Shown here: positions 61,703 to 64,000 of the stretch, piece by piece
Layout: every line of letters begins with the position of its first letter
Position numbering within the stretch: position 1 is the stretch's first letter
Assembly (NCBI RefSeq): GCF_001975985.1
Contig: NZ_MTQF01000008.1
Coordinates: forward strand, 124,001-188,000
DNA: 64,000 nucleotides
Source of the DNA: [Flexibacter] sp. ATCC 35103
GTDB taxonomy: Bacteria; Bacteroidota; Bacteroidia; Flavobacteriales; Flavobacteriaceae
Direction: 5' to 3'
Notes under the pieces: generated by a model
The model's database searches: none
Told to the model about the DNA's origin: nothing
The model's input: the letters and a program-made list of their open reading frames with translations, nothing else
Program-made: the position numbers and the translations under genes

Positions 61703-64000
61703 CTAATTATTCTTTAAATATTTAAATTCAACTTCGTCATCTTTAACATTTTTAATGGCTAAATCATGATAAAACGGAATTAGTTTGATTTTTAATTCTT
61801 CTATTACTGCTGCATCTGTTTTTTTCTCTTTCATCATTTTAAAGAAATGGCTGAGCTCTTCTTTATTAAAATTGGAAAGGTTTTCATTTTTATGAATTTC
61901 ATCTGCAGGCGTATTGGCAAGTGTCGAAATCTCCTTAATCATCCATCGATGTACTAATAAAGGCTGTAATTTTTTATCTTTTCGCTCAACGAGTTTTAAA
62001 TAAGAATTATAACTTGTTTTATTGGTTGCATCTTCTTCTTTTACGCCATGCATTTTATGTTTGTTTACACGCCCTAAAGCCATCACATAATCATTTTCGA
62101 ACCCTTCGTCTTTACGGGTCATTTCTTCTTGTAAACTTTTTACAGTTTCAAGGATGTATTTATTATAGCGGTCTAAGATGTCGTTATTTAAATCATATGC
62201 ATTTAAATAGTTTAAGGCTTTCTCCTTAAAACTTTCATCATCCGGAGTCAAAGTAGTAAGGGTTAATAAATGCTGTAATTCATCTGCATCTTCCTTTGGC
62301 ATTGGTCGCAAGGCAAGCTGAAGGTCCTGCAGCTGCTTTATGATTTCATTTCTCGTTCCTTCGTACGTCTTGTCTTTGTGTTTTATTTTTAAAACAGGAT
62401 CTGAAACAATTTTTGGTTCGTCTTTATGATCTCTTTTGGCAGGTAATTTTATTTTATCTAATGAATACGAGTAATTTAATGTCGCGGTTAAATCATTAAA
62501 TTGCTTTGCGTTAGTACTATTTCTAAACATCGAAATTATACTCATATTAAAATTATGCTGTTCCATCAATACATAACTATTGTTGAATTTAACTCCAAAC
62601 ACTGAACTTGAATTTGCAGTGGCTTGGGAATTATTATAAAGAAATCCTAAATTAGTATTTAGCTTGTCTTTAAATAATTTCTTAGAGGCTCCAACTGACG
62701 CCCCAACCGACGAATTACTGTTTTTTGCCACCTCATTACTGGTATAATTAAGGGAGCTGTTTAAGGAAACTTTCGTTGCCATAAAATTAACGGTATGTGC
62801 CAAATTATAATTCTGAACAGTACTTGCCTGACCTCTTCGTATTACTCCGCCCTGCTCATTGGCCTGACCCGCGATGCTGTAATTAAAATTTAGATTTTGA
62901 TTTCTCTTTTGTCCAAAAACATACGACATATTCATATTGGCATTTTGAGACAATTGCCTGTAATCTAATGTATCAGACTGCACCACATTTGGATTGTTTA
63001 TAAGCTCAAACTGATCTAATTTTTTATTGGTGTAGGTAGAGAAATTAGAATAACTACCCGTAAAATTAAGCTGATCTGTTACTCTGTAATTCATGTTAAT
63101 AGAACCCACAACACGCTTTGTATCTTGTTTTTTTGCTTTTGCCAAATCATCCCTTTGATATCCTAAACTGGTCGATACGGTAATTCTATCCTGATAAAAA
63201 GGTCTCGCAAATCGCAGGGCTATATTTTCTAAATCGTTATTAAAATATAAGGCCCCTAATGTGTTATAATTAGGATCGATGCGTTCATAGGTTAATCCTA
63301 CGATACTCTTTTGAATGTTGTAATCAAAATTAACGTTTAAGGCATTCATAAAACTGGTACTTTCTTTGCTGGAAAATAATTTATCCCTGAAATTTCCGCC
63401 TGAAAGATTGCTACTTCTAACATCATCTGTTAAAACAGATAAAGCGTACTCTACATTAAGATTCAAATTTTTAACGAATGAGGTACTAAAGAGTAAACTG
63501 TTTACAAAGTTCTCTTTTGGTGTTACCCCTTTATCATTGGTCATGTTGAGCGAATTCACATCGTCTTTGGCATAAAAACCTATCCAGCCTATTTTATACT
63601 GCTGTTGCTCAAAACCTATTTTTGCTCCATACCCCATACGTTGATACACTGGGATTCCGCCCATAGCTTTTTCTTCTGAAACTGCTTTAAGCAATTGCCC
63701 GCCCATTAAAGTTATTTTAAACGGACTTCGTGGTGTAAGCTCCAAACCAACTCCCTTAAACGGAAAACCACTTAATGTATAAGGTGAAAATGTCATACTT
63801 ACATTGCCTATATATGCTTTTACCCACTTGTATTTGGGCATAATACTTAATCTGTTAAAATCAAACGGGGCTGTATAACCTAAATTTTCTCCCTGATTGG
63901 TAATGCTGTAAAATAACGGAACGCTAAAATTAAAAGCACTGATATTCAAATTCCCTGAAAGTAAATACGTAAAAGGCTCACGTGCATTTGGCATACTCGA
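61703..64000 (-). CDS. large outer-membrane barrel-like protein (5' partial)
   Basis: The frame stays open to the right edge, so the true start lies outside and at least 765 residues are encoded here. Residues from the Met at 63994 show repeated amphipathic strands (TPRSPFKITLMGGQLLKAV, FDYNIQKSIVGLTYERID, NLNFNYSIAGQANEQG) as in a large barrel. The C-terminal 250 residues are helical and charged (HFFKMMKEKKTDAAVIEELK), likely periplasmic. No family is recognised. It precedes the large exported protein on the same strand and the two are probably expressed together. Confidence 0.65.
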   Translation of the reverse strand, partial: SSMPNAREPFTYLLSGNLNISAFNFSVPLFYSITNQGENLGYTAPFDFNRLSIMPKYKWVKAYIGNVSMTFSPYTLSGFPFKGVGLELTPRSPFKITLMGGQLLKAVSEEKAMGGIPVYQRMGYGAKIGFEQQQYKIGWIGFYAKDDVNSLNMTNDKGVTPKENFVNSLLFSTSFVKNLNLNVEYALSVLTDDVRSSNLSGGNFRDKLFSSKESTSFMNALNVNFDYNIQKSIVGLTYERIDPNYNTLGALYFNNDLENIALRFARPFYQDRITVSTSLGYQRDDLAKAKKQDTKRVVGSINMNYRVTDQLNFTGSYSNFSTYTNKKLDQFELINNPNVVQSDTLDYRQLSQNANMNMSYVFGQKRNQNLNFNYSIAGQANEQGGVIRRGQASTVQNYNLAHTVNFMATKVSLNSSLNYTSNEVAKNSNSSVGASVGASKKLFKDKLNTNLGFLYNNSQATANSSSVFGVKFNNSYVLMEQHNFNMSIISMFRNSTNAKQFNDLTATLNYSYSLDKIKLPAKRDHKDEPKIVSDPVLKIKHKDKTYEGTRNEIIKQLQDLQLALRPMPKEDADELQHLLTLTTLTPDDESFKEKALNYLNAYDLNNDILDRYNKYILETVKSLQEEMTRKDEGFENDYVMALGRVNKHKMHGVKEEDATNKTSYNSYLKLVERKDKKLQPLLVHRWMIKEISTLANTPADEIHKNENLSNFNKEELSHFFKMMKEKKTDAAVIEELKIKLIPFYHDLAIKNVKDDEVEFKYLKNN

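Overview
The window is about 64 kb of low-GC chromosome from a Bacteroidota bacterium, most likely a Flavobacterium. The evidence is the gene families (SusC/OMP-type TonB receptors with CarboxypepD_reg domains, DUF4494, DUF4269, TssD-type Hcp, DUF4280 PAAR-like proteins), promoters of the Bacteroidota form TAnnTTTG preceding the tRNAs and several genes, the general lack of Shine-Dalgarno sequences, and tRNA genes without an encoded CCA.

Layout. 1-831: 3' end of an ABC exporter gene. 831-1580: a GxxExxY (PD-(D/E)XK-like) gene bracketed by four copies of a hairpin repeat rich in CGCAAAGACGC. 1617-8339: ordinary core genes (alaS, M23 peptidase, MerR regulator, LemA, two TPM-domain proteins, Rrf2 regulator). 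8380-11132: a promoter, a 36-codon ORF ending Met-Met-Cys-Met-Cys-Trp, and a TonB-dependent receptor, which looks like a leader-peptide-controlled unit. 11425-17816: a TonB-like outer-membrane barrel protein and the two ribosome-assembly GTPases Der and Era on the minus strand. 17913-23828: two identical 131-bp initiator-tRNA cassettes bracketing tRNA-Glu, a secreted Ppx/GppA-like protein, an XRE regulator with paired operators, DUF4494, a GT39-like glycosyltransferase and DUF4269. 23926-29434: hypothetical genes, an M13 lipoprotein peptidase and an S41 peptidase.

29827-53960 is the accessory part: about 24 kb of minus-strand genes forming a type VI secretion (subtype iii) effector island without baseplate, sheath or membrane-complex genes. 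Read in the direction of transcription it runs Hcp (TssD), a terminator, VgrG, a 60-residue VgrG-tail-like protein, a Tle1-type phospholipase with two tandem DUF2931 lipoproteins, then module A (LysM-adaptor-like protein, DUF4280 PAAR-like protein, 850-residue putative effector, secreted 304-residue protein), a set of duplicated small membrane proteins and lipoproteins, and module B (a LysM-free relative of the adaptor, a 1409-residue DUF4280-Ig-GH19-CHAP effector, two related secreted proteins, and a broken third copy). The repeating order adaptor, PAAR-like/effector, exported partner, and the 4-bp overlaps between effector and partner genes, suggest effector-immunity modules loaded on one VgrG spike.

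54883-64000: a membrane-anchored AraC-type regulator, a small porin-like barrel, and two very large envelope proteins, the last truncated by the window end. A hairpin with a GAAA tetraloop and T-tract occurs seven times on the plus strand, mostly behind genes, and looks like a dispersed terminator family.
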